The position numbers were made by a program, and so were the translations under genes. The notes below the pieces were generated by a model, which made no database searches, had not been told where the DNA came from, and saw nothing but the letters and a program-made list of their open reading frames with translations. A DNA stretch of 64,000 nucleotides from the NCBI GenBank assembly GCA_009746045.1, contig RPFO01000131.1, positions 186,001-250,000 on the forward strand. The letters run 5' to 3'. Of this stretch, positions 11,538 through 22,000 are shown in pieces (the first letter of the stretch is position 1; each line of letters starts with the position of its first letter). This DNA is from Mesostigma viride (Eukaryota; Streptophyta; Mesostigmatophyceae; Mesostigmatales; Mesostigmataceae).

Positions 11538-11939
11538 CAGTAGTCGCTACTGTACAGAGTACAGTCATAGCATTCACGCCTGAAGTTTTTCCGGGTAAAT
11601 GGGTATTTTTTATTAACCAATAGGAATCAGCTTGAGAGACTAGTTGCGAGGCCACCGCCACGTTCGACGTTTTACCCTGGTTGGCTTGCCGGGTTGGGGG
11701 CGGTACGTCTGTCATCTGGAAGGGGTTCAACTTCCGGAAGGCGGTCCGGTTACGACGAATAACGGTTTCTACTTTCGAGCCTTTCCAGACGCCGGGTAGA
11801 GTCGTCAGTAACTACTGTACAGCCCTGTCCTCTCCTGCCCCCGTCGTTCGATTTTTTTTTAAAGACTACATCGTTACCACGTATCGACCAGCTGGTTACC
11901 CACTGAGGGTAGTGTGATAGGTGAAAGGAGCATTATGTG

Positions 11940-12716
11940 ACTAGGGGAGCCAAGTGACGCGCGGAAGGTCACCGTGAGGAATGCAAGTAAACACCCTGTT
12001 GCGTCCCACGAGAGCATGGAAGAGCTCCAAGGGGCTGGGCCTGTCATTGTTGGGCCCGGGGTCCCACACCTTGTATTGTTCTTGCGCCAAGAGCCCGGCA
12101 AGCGCGACGCATAGCGGAGTTCCAGAGGAAGATAAACCGCCTCACCACGGCAGCTTTAATTTGGTGTACTCGTGCCGCACTTTGAAAACCGTCTTGTTCC
12201 GGATAGTCCAGATCGCATATAGCATATTATTAGTGCGGAGCCATACCCAGGCTAGTTGACTGGCGGATAACTCATCCCCACCTGGGGTCCCCGCCATACC
12301 GAATATGATACAATGCACGGATAGCGTTAATGTGGAATGTGGTAGCGCGGTTCATGCGGACCATACATTAAACAACCATTGCCACACCCCGCTCACTTGG
12401 CAATAGAGAAAGCGGTGCTCAATTGTTTCCGAGGGGAAGGTGCATAGGCATGTCGCATCGTGGTGAAACCGATTGCTGAGGGTCGCGTTTACCCCGATCG
12501 CCCTGTGCAATAAAAGATGTTGAATGTCGGTCGCTCTGCGGTCCACGAAGGGGTGATCGACCGCCAGGGTGATAAGTTTAATCCAACTGTATCCAGGCCA
12601 TTGAAAGCCCCTTCGTGGGCGGCCAGGGTGGAGCTTATGGTGGAGTTCTCGTGCAATAAGATGTCATAACCCCATTCTGCCGTGTACTCGTAAAGACATT
12701 TGCTGATCCTAGACAT
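11940..12716 (-). pseudogene. LINE (second family) C-terminal fragment with zinc-binding RT domain
   Basis: On the minus strand, 12546-12352 encodes a zf-RVT-like module: 'CLCTFPSETIEHRFLYC' supplies the C-x-C, H and C ligands typical of the region after the RT in many LINEs. Downstream, in shifted frames, are 'LAWVWLRTNNMLYAIW', 'VVRRFIFLWNSAMR' and 'KVWDPGPNND'. These match the plus-strand fragment at 13075-13368 block for block. The RT itself is absent and frames are broken. Confidence 0.75.
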
Positions 12717-13074
12717 CCCCTTGTTCAGGGTTCAGCCAAATTCCAGGGCCGGGGGGTCCAATGGTAAAGTATCCAATCTCATATTGCCTACGTGTAACCA
12801 AGTGATGGCCTCCGCCGGGGTCGTGGGGTCCGGCTGGAACATGCAGGACCTTGATACTAACCACGCCTGAAGTTGGGTTGGCTTAAGTTGTGTTCACGCC
12901 TTATTAAGTTGGGTCGAAGTGGATTTCGGCGTTCTCAGTTCAAAGTAGTTCCGAATGGTATGTTTTAAATTATCTTTAGTTCAAATTAATAGAATTTAGT
13001 AGAGCCTGATTAAACCATACTCTACCGTCACACTATCTACGGTTATTTTCGGCATCACGGGATTACGGGACGCG

Positions 13075-13371
13075 AGCCTCACAGCCAACCAGATGGCATG
13101 GATATGGCTACGCACGACGATGCTTCACACCATATGGCAAGTTCGCAACGAGACCGTATTCATGTTACGTGCCGCGTACACGAGAGGTGCCGTGGTCCGC
13201 CGGTTTATCTCCTCTTGGAACCTGGCCATGCGTCACTACTGGCTCCTGGCGACGGAACAACACAAAGTATGGGACCCGGGCCCTAACAATGACACCCCCA
13301 GCCCACTGGAAGTCTTCCATGCACTCATGGGCATGAACCAGGTCTTTACTTACACTTATGCCGGATGACAA
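13075..13371 (+). pseudogene. LINE (second family) C-terminal fragment, inverted copy
   Basis: An open frame reads 'MAWIWLRTTMLHTIWQVRNE', 'VVRRFISSWNLAMRHYWLLA', 'KVWDPGPNND' and ends with a stop at 13369-13371. It is homologous to the minus-strand fragment at 11940-12350 but in opposite orientation and without the zinc-binding module. Either two insertions or one inversion explains the pair. Confidence 0.75.
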
Positions 13372-13799
13372 TATATCTTCAGTACAATGGCTACCATGGT
13401 CGCAGGGCGCGCCTTATTAATGCGGGCACCCCAAGTTAGGCACAACTAGGCATTTCAGGCTATTTTTGGCATACCTGGGTTATATGGAAATAAACTAATA
13501 CCAATTTCACTGGAAAACCATACTCTACCTACGTCGGGTCAATCTCTGCTGCCCATATGCGGCGTGGGCAACAACAACAACAACTCCAGTCCGTCGGGTG
13601 TATCCATTTGGATACACTTGCACCCCCGCCACGTGGCAAAATATTAAGCGAGCGCCGCGCCATCGGGTACGGATGTCAGTGGTCAGGCAACTCGGGACAG
13701 ACCCAATCCTATTTATTAATTTAGCAACCTGACCCAATCCCGCACTATCCAAGGCATCGCGGAGTACCCCGCCAATCCAAAACAACCGGAATCACTGAC

Positions 13800-13950
13800 C
13801 ACCAATCCGCGCGTCGAAGCAACCAGCGAGCGAGCGAAGCGAGCGAGCACCGTACTGCGCACCAATCCGCGAGCGAAGCGAGCACCGTACTATTCCAGTG
13901 GGCAGCGGGCAGCGGGCAGCGGGCTGCGGGCTGCGGGCTGCGGGCAGCGG
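13800..13950. repeat. GAGCGAAGC repeats and (GGGCAGC/GGGCTGC)n heptamer array
   Basis: 13800-13890 contains two copies of an ACCAATCCGCG...GCGAAGCGAGC...CACCGTACT block. 13898-13950 is a heptamer array alternating GGGCAGC and GGGCTGC. Confidence 0.8.
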
Positions 13951-14805
13951 GGCGAAGTACTGCCAAAACAAGGGACCCTGTTTTGGGCTGGGCGGAGCCA
14001 GCGGGTTACTCTAGTGTGAACGTAAATGCGTATGTGCAGGGTTGGTGGGATATTTGCGCCATAGCCATGCCATAGCCATCTACATACCACGTTGCCAGGC
14101 TGTGGATCACGTGCATTTCTGACCGTTTCGCGCGCGCATAGCGAGATATGGCTGTCAACGTCCCATTTGGTGGAAATTTTGGGTTCCGCAGCTCGAAATG
14201 GTTCAGACGATGACCCCTGAACGATGATGCATTATGTTGGTTCGTCAAGAATTATCATATTCACGGAACTGTGAAAATACGCAGTGGTTATTATCTCTGT
14301 CTTGGTCGCCACCATCAGACGAGACGTCCCGTTCGGTATCGCCAGTTTCTTTTTGGTTTCTTGGTCGGTTGCTTCTTTCCGCCTGGGCCTTAATACATTG
14401 TTTTACGGAAGTCCGCTGCGCACCATCTGCTGGGAACGTCGACGCGTTAGACGTCATCTTTGCATAGATGAATCAACATGGTTATCATGATGAATGCATG
14501 GATAGAGCGGCTATGGCTGCCTGTGCCACTAGCCTCAGTATCCGGAACGTATGAGCATGTCGGCCAGCGGTTAACCCGGCCAGGTCGTGTTTGAGGCAGA
14601 TACGGCGATTCGTTTTCGTGTTGTTTGCATGGAAACTCTTACGTTCATACATGTCATACATTATGGTGGATATATAAGTGGTAATTGCAACTGCCCTCCA
14701 TGCCTGCTCAAGGAGGGGTATTAGCCATTATGTTGCACAGTTTGTGGCATTTCTTGGGGGGATACCGTTCAGTGAGTGTCAGGTGGCTTCATATTTGTAT
14801 CCCAG
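13951..14805. other. Left flank of gypsy-1, no gene recognised
   Basis: Unique-looking DNA. The longest open frames (for example 14457-14245 minus, 70 aa, hydrophilic) have no recognisable motif. With the CCCAG target site it joins directly to 33478 onward, so 13951-14805 and 33478-34200 formed one continuous stretch before gypsy-1 inserted. Confidence 0.5.
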
Positions 14806-15379
14806 TGTTACGTCGCGTAACAATTCGTTGTAGTTACGGACGTAAATTAGGTCTTTTGCCTCGGTTGTCCCTAGGTTTACGTTTAGGCTCCTACCGGGAC
14901 ATTATTGTCCTCGTAACAGTACTGTGGTACATTGGGTGCCGTTGGGCGCCGCGCCGCGTACTTTACTAGTGGTCCTGATCCTGTGGTAGAATGTAGTGGA
15001 CCAGCGTGCATCAGTAGATGTAGTGGACCAGCGTGCATCTGTAGGCGAGGGCCATGTCGGCCCGAGCGTGTTTGGACCGTTGGTGACCATTTATGCGCGT
15101 TCTACCCCTTGTGTGTGCACTCGGCGTGTGTTAAATGAATTGACACATTTAGGCTTGGGTCACGGCAGTGTAGTTGTGTTTCCTTCCTCTATTCCTGGAG
15201 TAAACGGGTTTTGATAAATGGTTGTATGGCGTATTATAGTAACACTTACGTTAATGCATTGAGATCAGCTCCGTCACGTTCGTCTTTCGCCAGAGGGTTA
15301 AGTAGAGGAGGCCTGACCAGTTTAGGTAGTATCAGGCCCATTAGAGGTAGAGGTGGAGGTAGATATCCGCGGCGTAACA
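14806..15379 (+). repeat. 5' LTR of gypsy-1
   Basis: Starts TGTTACGTCGCGTAAC and ends ...GCGGCGTAACA, with TGTTACG/CGTAACA terminal inverted repeats. Peptides encoded in all frames are the same as those of the 3' LTR at the same offsets. It should hold the promoter of the element; I did not find an unambiguous TATA box. Confidence 0.95.
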
Positions 15380-15912
15380 ATGGTTCCGGAGGAACTTCAG
15401 TAGGTAGTGAACGAGACGACTATCCCTTGCCACATACACCTGTTCAAGACCCCTTCCGCGTCCAGGAACAAGAAGTCGACACTTCCTTGATAGGTAATGG
15501 GCGGGTCGCCTTCAAGCTAGGAGAGTAGTGCTGCCCGTTTCGGGACACGCTCTACCTAGAAGCTAGACCTGCTCACAGCGGATAAATCCTTTCGTAGTTA
15601 GCCTGTCCTTCGCCTTGTTTTCCTGCTTACGGTTGTTTCCTGTCTTAGATAGGGGAGTATTACTGTGCGGAGACGATTAGCGTCGCAGTACCTACACCTT
15701 TTTCCTTGTGCTGCTGCTTTATTAGACGGCCGCACCCGCAGAGTTACGGGGCGCTGTGTTAGGACGAGCGCTGGAATATCCGGCCGCTGACTTAGGACGA
15801 GAGCTGGAAACTTCCGCCCTCCTTCTTCTTTCGGTGATCCAGATCGCCCAGCTAAGTCGCCTACCCCTACCTCGTCTAGCTTGACATCACAAGACACGCC
15901 AGGTGAGTTATC
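15380..15912 (+). other. gypsy-1 leader with splice-donor consensus
   Basis: 533 bp between the LTR and ORF0. The bases right after the LTR (ATGGTTCCGGAGG) should be the primer-binding site, but I cannot assign a tRNA. At 15900-15908 the sequence reads CAG|GTGAGT, a perfect 5' splice-site consensus ten bases before the ORF0 ATG. The leader has no long ORF in frame with ORF0 or gag. Confidence 0.65.
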
Positions 15913-16305
15913 ATGAGTCAACGTCGTGTTTTTACTGCGCCTTCCCATTCTTCTAGTGATAATAGCTTAGCTAAGTATTACGTAGTTATTACCCCTCAAT
16001 GGTCAGCCATTTTCCTCTCTTGGTCAGATGCTAGGAAGATAGTGCAAAACCATACATATAATGTAATTAGGTATAAGAAATTTGTTACCTTCGAGGAAGC
16101 TCAACAATTCCTTATAGACCATAGCGTATCAGATCTAGGCCTACACGTACGTTCTACTCCTCATGGTCGCCCTCCTGTAGAAGCTCTAGATTTTGCTACC
16201 CCTCCTTCGTCTCCCCCTAAGAGGGCTGCATCCTCATCTAGCTTAGATACTCCTCTCACCTTAGAATTCGGTTCCCTATCCATTACTGTTGTTAAAAAGG
16301 ATTGA
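15913..16305 (+). CDS. ORF0: RNase H1 hybrid-binding / viroplasmin-like small protein
   Basis: 130 aa. Residues 21-67 ('KYYVVITPQWSAIFLSWSDA', then a YKKFVTFEEAQQFL block) follow the pattern of the Cauli_VI / RNase H1 N-terminal domain: aromatic start, G/S-I-F-x-S-W, YKxF, then EEAxxFL. In RNase H1 this small domain binds RNA-DNA hybrids; in caulimoviruses a copy lies in the inclusion-body protein. The C-terminus is serine/proline-rich and basic (PPKRAASSSS). It lies upstream of gag as its own ORF, within the candidate leader intron, so it would be translated only from unspliced RNA. It could act in reverse transcription or particle assembly; this is inference. Start chosen as the first ATG of the frame. 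Confidence 0.65.
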   Translation: MSQRRVFTAPSHSSSDNSLAKYYVVITPQWSAIFLSWSDARKIVQNHTYNVIRYKKFVTFEEAQQFLIDHSVSDLGLHVRSTPHGRPPVEALDFATPPSSPPKRAASSSSLDTPLTLEFGSLSITVVKKD

Positions 16306-16339
16306 TTTAAATTGTTCCTTTCTTTTAAGCCATTAAAAT

Positions 16340-16399
16340 CTTTTTCTTTTCTTTCCTTGCCTTATATTAGGCCTTGTCCTTTATCCTTGTTGCTTTCAG
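16340..16399 (+). promoter_or_regulatory. Candidate splice acceptors upstream of gag
   Basis: A strong pyrimidine tract (16340-16360, mostly T/C) leads to TATATTAG (AG at 16369-16370). A second candidate is TTGCTTTCAG (AG at 16398-16399). Paired with the donor at 15902/15903 they define an intron of about 470-500 bp that would remove ORF0 and place gag's first ATG (16430) near the 5' end of the spliced RNA. Confidence 0.5.
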
Positions 16400-16429
16400 T
16401 TAGATTTTTGATCATTTACTTAAACAAAA

Positions 16430-18391
16430 ATGGATCCAGTGGGTGGTAACCTGTCGCCTATACCTACCAATACTCCTACTATGAATAATAATAATAATAA
16501 CAACCATAACAACAATCGGGGTTTTAGTTAGGTTAAATAGTGCCGGAACCTTTTGCCGCCTGAGGCAAATCGGTCCGTCACACTATTTTGCCCGGAATAA
16601 CCACCTCCGAGCACCCAAGTTAATTCGGCCGAATTAACTTGGGTGCTCGGAGGTGGTTATTCCGGGCAAAATAGTGTGACGGACCGATTTGCCTCAGGCG
16701 GCAAAAGGTTCCGGCACTATTTAACCTAACTGTAACCGACGGGACTCACTTGAAACGGTGCACCATCTCACTCCTCAAGGTAACCTTCGTGCCTCACCTC
16801 CTTCTCCTATTGCTGATGGTCGCCGTCGTCCCTCACTTACCCCTCCTACCTATGAACAACGTCAACGTATGCAAGTCAGATTTAGTGATGACCCTTCCCT
16901 TACCCTGAACCAGGCCCCTGCCCCTCCTGCAACCTTGGCTCAACCCTCCAGCAGGTCCTCACTAACTAACAATGTTTTTAGGCCTCCTTCCCACCCTGTG
17001 CCTTCCATGCCTGCTCTTAACACGGGTCGTGCCTCTGCCCCTGTCGGTCCTTCTGGGCGCCCTAGTGCAGTTCCCTTTTACCCACCTGCTTCCTGGTCCT
17101 ACCCTGAGACGGCCTATGAGGCAGCCCAGGTCCCTACCCGTGTGGCTGATTTAGAAGTTAATAGTGATTTCAGCACCATGCCCTTAGATGACAGAAATTA
17201 TGATCATTTTGCCTATTCCTCTCTTCGTGAGCAATATACTGTCCCCTTTCTTATGGGCACCAGCCTGAAACGGTGGCCCCTTCTAGACCCCTACCCAAGA
17301 CTTTTCCTCTTCCTTCCTTCTATCCCGCTTATGTAGCAGTGGAAGATAGTGGCCCTATGGGAAAAACTGACTCTTCTAATCCCCCTAAGCCCCCTGCTCT
17401 TCCCCTCTTTGCTAACCTTCCCAAGCTGGATGTCAAGTCTACCCCTCAACAGTTTTTCACCTTTATTATGTTGCTTACCCAGAACACGGAGTCGTGGCAG
17501 AATCATAATAGATGGCGTCTTTCTGATGCTGTATTAGTTCCTCACTATCTCACAACCTGTATTACTCCTGAGCTTGCTAACCTCATTCAGTGTGAGTCTT
17601 TGGCCTCTCATGCCTACCCTAACTCTGTAGCAGAATTGTTTAAGCGTTTAGAGAACCATTTAGTCCCTCCTGATTCAGATTGGCAGGATAGATTAGCCTT
17701 TGGTACCTTGCAGCAGGGTACTAAATCATTTAAGGAGTATATGAAAGAGTTTGATGCTCAGATGGTACGAATTAGGGATTTGTCGGGTGCAGAAGTACGT
17801 GCTCGCTTCCTCCAAGGCCTCAGTAGACCCTTATTACGTGAAGTCAAGCGCCAGTTCTCTGCCTACCGTTTTACTGATCTGCCCCTCAAGCATGTGCGCC
17901 AGCATCTCTTGCGTGTAGCAGATTTCTTCACCACCCCTTCTCTTCCTACCCGTTCCCGTATTAATAATATTATCCTTACCCCTGAGGAGGAGAACTCCTA
18001 TGTAGAAGAATTAGATATCTGTGTTACTGACCTTTCAGCCCTTGATGTCTCTCATATCACATGCTATCATTGTAAGGAAGTAGGTCATCTTAAACGTGAG
18101 TGCCCCAAGTTCCTTTCGGGTGCTCCCCCTCATCCCGACGCTCGCCCTCCTCGTACCCCTCAGCGTGCTCCTATTCGTCCTACTTCAGGACGCATTCCTT
18201 CAGCTACCCCTAGTAGGCTGAATGCTGTGCAGACAGGATCCCCAGGGTTCCCCTATGATAATCAGGCTCCCGCACCCTCTTCGCTCCCTCGTGACCCTCC
18301 AGCAGTGGCTTTTTCGCCAGGGTCTTCTTCGGGGTTAGTTCCTATGGATTTGGGGGGGAGGGGGAACAGTAGGCCTGTCAGCCGGGGGTAA
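16430..18391 (+). pseudogene. gypsy-1 gag, interrupted by palindrome and frameshift
   Basis: The ATG at 16430 opens a short Asn-rich frame that ends at a TAG within the 206-bp palindrome. The frame resumes beyond it (16725-17336, Pro/Ser-rich) and then shifts by -1 near 17235-17330 into 17273-18391 (372 codons). The last part carries the capsid-like region and a CCHC zinc knuckle 'CYHCKEVGHLKREC' (about residues 264-277), which binds RNA during packaging, followed by a basic Pro-rich tail. Without the palindrome and one indel the parts would form a Gag of about 650 residues. The ORF ends at TAA 18389-18391. Whether the breaks are real or assembly errors cannot be told from one copy. Confidence 0.75.
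16526..16731. repeat. Perfect 206-bp palindrome, no spacer
   Basis: Arms 16526-16628 and 16629-16731 are exact reverse complements over all 103 bp, centred on TTCGG|CCGAA. The ends are AGTTAGGTTAAATAG / CTATTTAACCTAACT. It brings stop codons into gag. No convincing target duplication flanks the full palindrome; palindromic TA or TTAA steps inside the ends could mask one. Options: a foldback or MITE-like insertion, or a sequencing/assembly artefact. Confidence 0.95.
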
Positions 18392-18547
18392 CCTGGACAG
18401 GTCCTTAGATAGTACCCCAGATAAAAATTTTTGCCTGCCTGTTTTTATAACCTCTGTAGGAGCTGAATCTTCCCTACCACTACGTGTGCGTCCTCTTATG
18501 TTCTTGAATGGTGGTTTAACCGTCCCTCACACTGTTGTAGACCCTTC

Positions 18548-19090
18548 TTGCATGCTGATGAACTCTTGAATGTCTCTGTGTTGGTAGATAGCGGTGCGGC
18601 TAGCTCCTTTGTGAGCGAGGCCCTAGTTAGGCGTTTAGGACTAGTCCCTACCCCTCACACCAAACCCGTTACTGTTCATTATGCTGATGGTCGCACCAGT
18701 CATTCCCCGGGTACGGTGTCCCTTCCCATGGTTATACAAGGACGTACTGTCAACCTGACGGCCACTATAGGCCCTATCACTACCGCTGATGTATTACTAG
18801 GATTAGATTGGCACCAGGATAATAAGATTACTATTAATTATGATACCATGGTCATTTGGTTTCCAGATAGCTCTTACTGGGTACCTGAACGTCATTATAG
18901 ATTGGAAAATTTATCCTTGGTAGATATTACTCCTCCTACACCTGTTGATCCTCCTGTAAGACCTATACCTGAAGTATTAATGTCCAATGATGAGTTGCGT
19001 TCTGAACTAAAGGAATATGGATATTTATTATGTATGTTCCTTCAGTTAGAAGTACAGGAGATACCTATCCTAATAATAGTGTGGATATAG
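18548..19090 (+). CDS. gypsy-1 aspartic protease domain
   Basis: The open frame (180 codons, no ATG at its start) carries the retropepsin signature 'VLVDSGAASSFVSEALV' and, about 65 residues later, 'ADVLLGLDW', the usual second block of Ty3/gypsy proteases. The protease would cut the Gag-Pol precursor. It is in the same frame as gag but separated by stop codons at 18389-18430. A block just upstream (18431-18547) is open in another frame, suggesting an indel or a frameshift event. Its 3' end overlaps the RT frame (19030) by about 60 bp in the -1 frame. Confidence 0.85.
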   Translation: MHADELLNVSVLVDSGAASSFVSEALVRRLGLVPTPHTKPVTVHYADGRTSHSPGTVSLPMVIQGRTVNLTATIGPITTADVLLGLDWHQDNKITINYDTMVIWFPDSSYWVPERHYRLENLSLVDITPPTPVDPPVRPIPEVLMSNDELRSELKEYGYLLCMFLQLEVQEIPILIIVWI

Positions 19091-22000
19091 ATATAAACAC
19101 AGTGGATACAATAGGAGTGGGATTTACTGAAAATGAAATAGTAAGATACATGGCTGTGATAGATTCCTCAAAGGTTTTTGAAGAAAAGACTCCTTCTTAT
19201 CCTCCTCCTCGTTCTGTTTTACACCGTGTAGTTATCAAGGACGGTGCAGTTCCTACGCACTCTCCGATGTATAGAATGGGCCCTACCGAGTTAAAGGAAC
19301 TAAAACAGATTTTAGTGTCGCTATTAGAAGCAGGATTGATAGAGCCTAGTAACTCCCCCTACTCAGCTGGTGTCCTGTTAGTTCCTAAGCCAAATGGCAA
19401 GTTTCGCCTAGTTACTGATTATAGGAAGTTGAATGATATTACTGTGAAGTCTAAATACCCTCTACCTCGTATTGATGATATATTTAATAAGGTTAAAGGT
19501 TCCACTTGTTTCACAGTACTGGATTGTGCGGATGGTTTTTGGCAGTTGCGGATAGCTCCTGAGGATTGCCATAAAACCGCCTTTGCTACCCCTTTTGGTC
19601 ATTACCAGTTTAGAGTAGCGGCTATGGGACTCTGTAACTCGCCTGCCTCTTTTCAAATGTTAATGAATGAAGTGCTTAGACCTGTTATGGGAAATTCTCA
19701 TCTTCCTCAGGTGTCCTCTGATCTAAAGGATCCTTCCTTCTCCTCTGTTTCTTTATCTGAGCATGACCGTTCTTGTGCTCAAGCTTACTTAGATGATATT
19801 CTTATTTACTCTCCTGATTTTGAAACGCACCTACGTGATTTAAAGAAAGTATTAGAAATAATGGCTGAAAATTCTTTGTGGGCGCGCCGTGCTAAAGTGC
19901 GTTCGGGTAGGAGTGTCCCATTTTTAGGGCACGTTCTGTCAGATGCCGGGGTCGCTACCGACCCGGATAAAACTAAGTCAATTCAGGAATGGCCTACTCC
20001 TACCGACGTTAAAGGTGTACGTAGTTTCCTAGGAATTGCTTCTTACTATAGGCGTTTTATCCCGCGTTTCGCAACTATAGCAGCCCCTATTAATCATTTA
20101 TTAAAGAAGGATATCCCCTTTGTTTGGAGTAGTGAATGTCAGTCGGCTTTTCAGTGCCTAAAATCCCTACTCCTTTCCCCTCCTGTACTCATCCTACCGG
20201 ATACTACTAAACCCTTTGTTGTGGCTACAGATGCTAGTAAAGTAGCTATAGGTGGTGTCCTTCTCCAGGATCAGGGTCAGGGCTTACAGCCAATTGAGTA
20301 TATCTCTAGGACAATGCTCCCTGCGGAGCGTAACTATCCCGTACACCAGCAGGAACTCTTAGCTGTGGTGTATTGTTGCCACGCGTGGCAGCACTTCCTT
20401 AAAGGTGCTCAATTTGATGTCTGCCTGAATGAACCCTGTGAGCTAGATCCTTATAGGTTAGTTATCCAAACGGATCATCGTCCCCTTACCCATCTTCTCT
20501 CCCAACCCAACCTTACCCCTCGGCAAGCGCGCTGGATGGAATTTTTAGCACAGTTTTCCCCTTTTAAACTTCAGTATGTCAAGGGTGTAGATAACATAGT
20601 ACCAGATGCACTCTCTCGTCGTGCAGACTATTCCTTCTTCGAGGACCTTGATGTTCTCAATACTACTCTAGTTCCTACTACTATGGGTGTAACCCCTTAT
20701 GGTGAACTACCTGATGATGAATCCTATGCCTACCTCTTTCATACAGCTGTTCGCATGCCTGATCTCCTTTCTCACGTAGGACTCTCTCTCCCGTGTGAGG
20801 CCCTTCCCGTGGCCTCGGTGGGGGGGGAGGGGAAAAATAAAATTTCTATACCGCTTAGCCATATAGCGACTAGGTCAGGAAAGTCTTATGAAAACGTAGT
20901 CCCTCTAGGACCTCCCCTTCTCTTTGGCAAGGCGGTAGGAGATCTCTTTAAACCTGTTCTGGATACTTCTGTAGCGATGCCTACCTCTGATCTTGAACGC
21001 CTTATTAGTAGATTTACGGCCACTGAGCCGGAAGCATTAGCTGCCATTGCTGCACATCCCCAACAATTAGGCAAGCACCCTTGTAAATTTGTAGGTGGGT
21101 TTTTATATGTGCAGATAGCAGATTCTCCCCCTCAATGGCGCCTGTATGTCCCTCCTATCTGTCGCTCCTCCTTGCTCTTTGAGTTGCATGACTTAGCTGC
21201 TCATCAGGGTGGTAAACGGGTACGGGACCTAGTAGCCCGCTCTTATTACTGGCCTTCCCTTTATAAGGATGTAGATGAGTATGTTAGAACTTGTCAATCT
21301 TGCCAGGAAATGAAACCCAATAATGTAGGACAGATAGCAGAACCTAGGACCTTGCCTGACCCCATCATGCCTTGGGATTCTATCATGATGGATTTTGTAG
21401 GACCTTTTAGAAAGAATGATAGGGGCAATGCCCAAATCCTTGTGTTCATAGATCGTTTTACTCGTATGTGCCATCTTGTGCCGTGTCCTTTAGAACTCAC
21501 CGCACGTGATTGCGCACGCCTATACCTCAATAATGTATATAGATATCATGGATTGAGTAGGCAGTTTATTAGTGATAAGGATAAATTATTTACCTCAGAT
21601 TTTTGGCAGCAGTTTTTCGCTGCCATCGGTACCAAGGTTACCTACGGTACTGCCTACCACTCCTCCTCCTCTCATTTAGTAGAGCGTCTTAATAGGGTAG
21701 TAGAAGAAGCGCTTAGGCACTATGTTAATGGCTCGGGTAGTGATTGGGAGGATTATTTATGTTTGGTAGAGTTCTCCCTCAACAATTGTCCCCAAGCTGC
21801 GCATGGATATACGCCCTTCTTCTTAGATACTGGTAGACAGCCCCTTACCCCTACCTCTCTCTTAGCTAGTCCTCTACGGGACAAGGATGATGTGTCCCGA
21901 GATACTGTAGAAGGTGTACAGTCCTTACTAGATAGAATGAAAACTGCTCATGACCACGCGATCTCAGGGTACCAAAAAGCTCAGGCTAAGTACCTTGCTA

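Noticed and set aside
14234-14490. 70-77-codon ORFs on both strands, one hydrophilic and gene-like
   Set aside because: No motif, no splice-supported extension, no second copy; too weak to call.
14806-15379. Small ORFs inside the LTRs (for example 62-72 codons, also at 33089-33307)
   Set aside because: They are preserved only because the LTRs are identical; no coding evidence.
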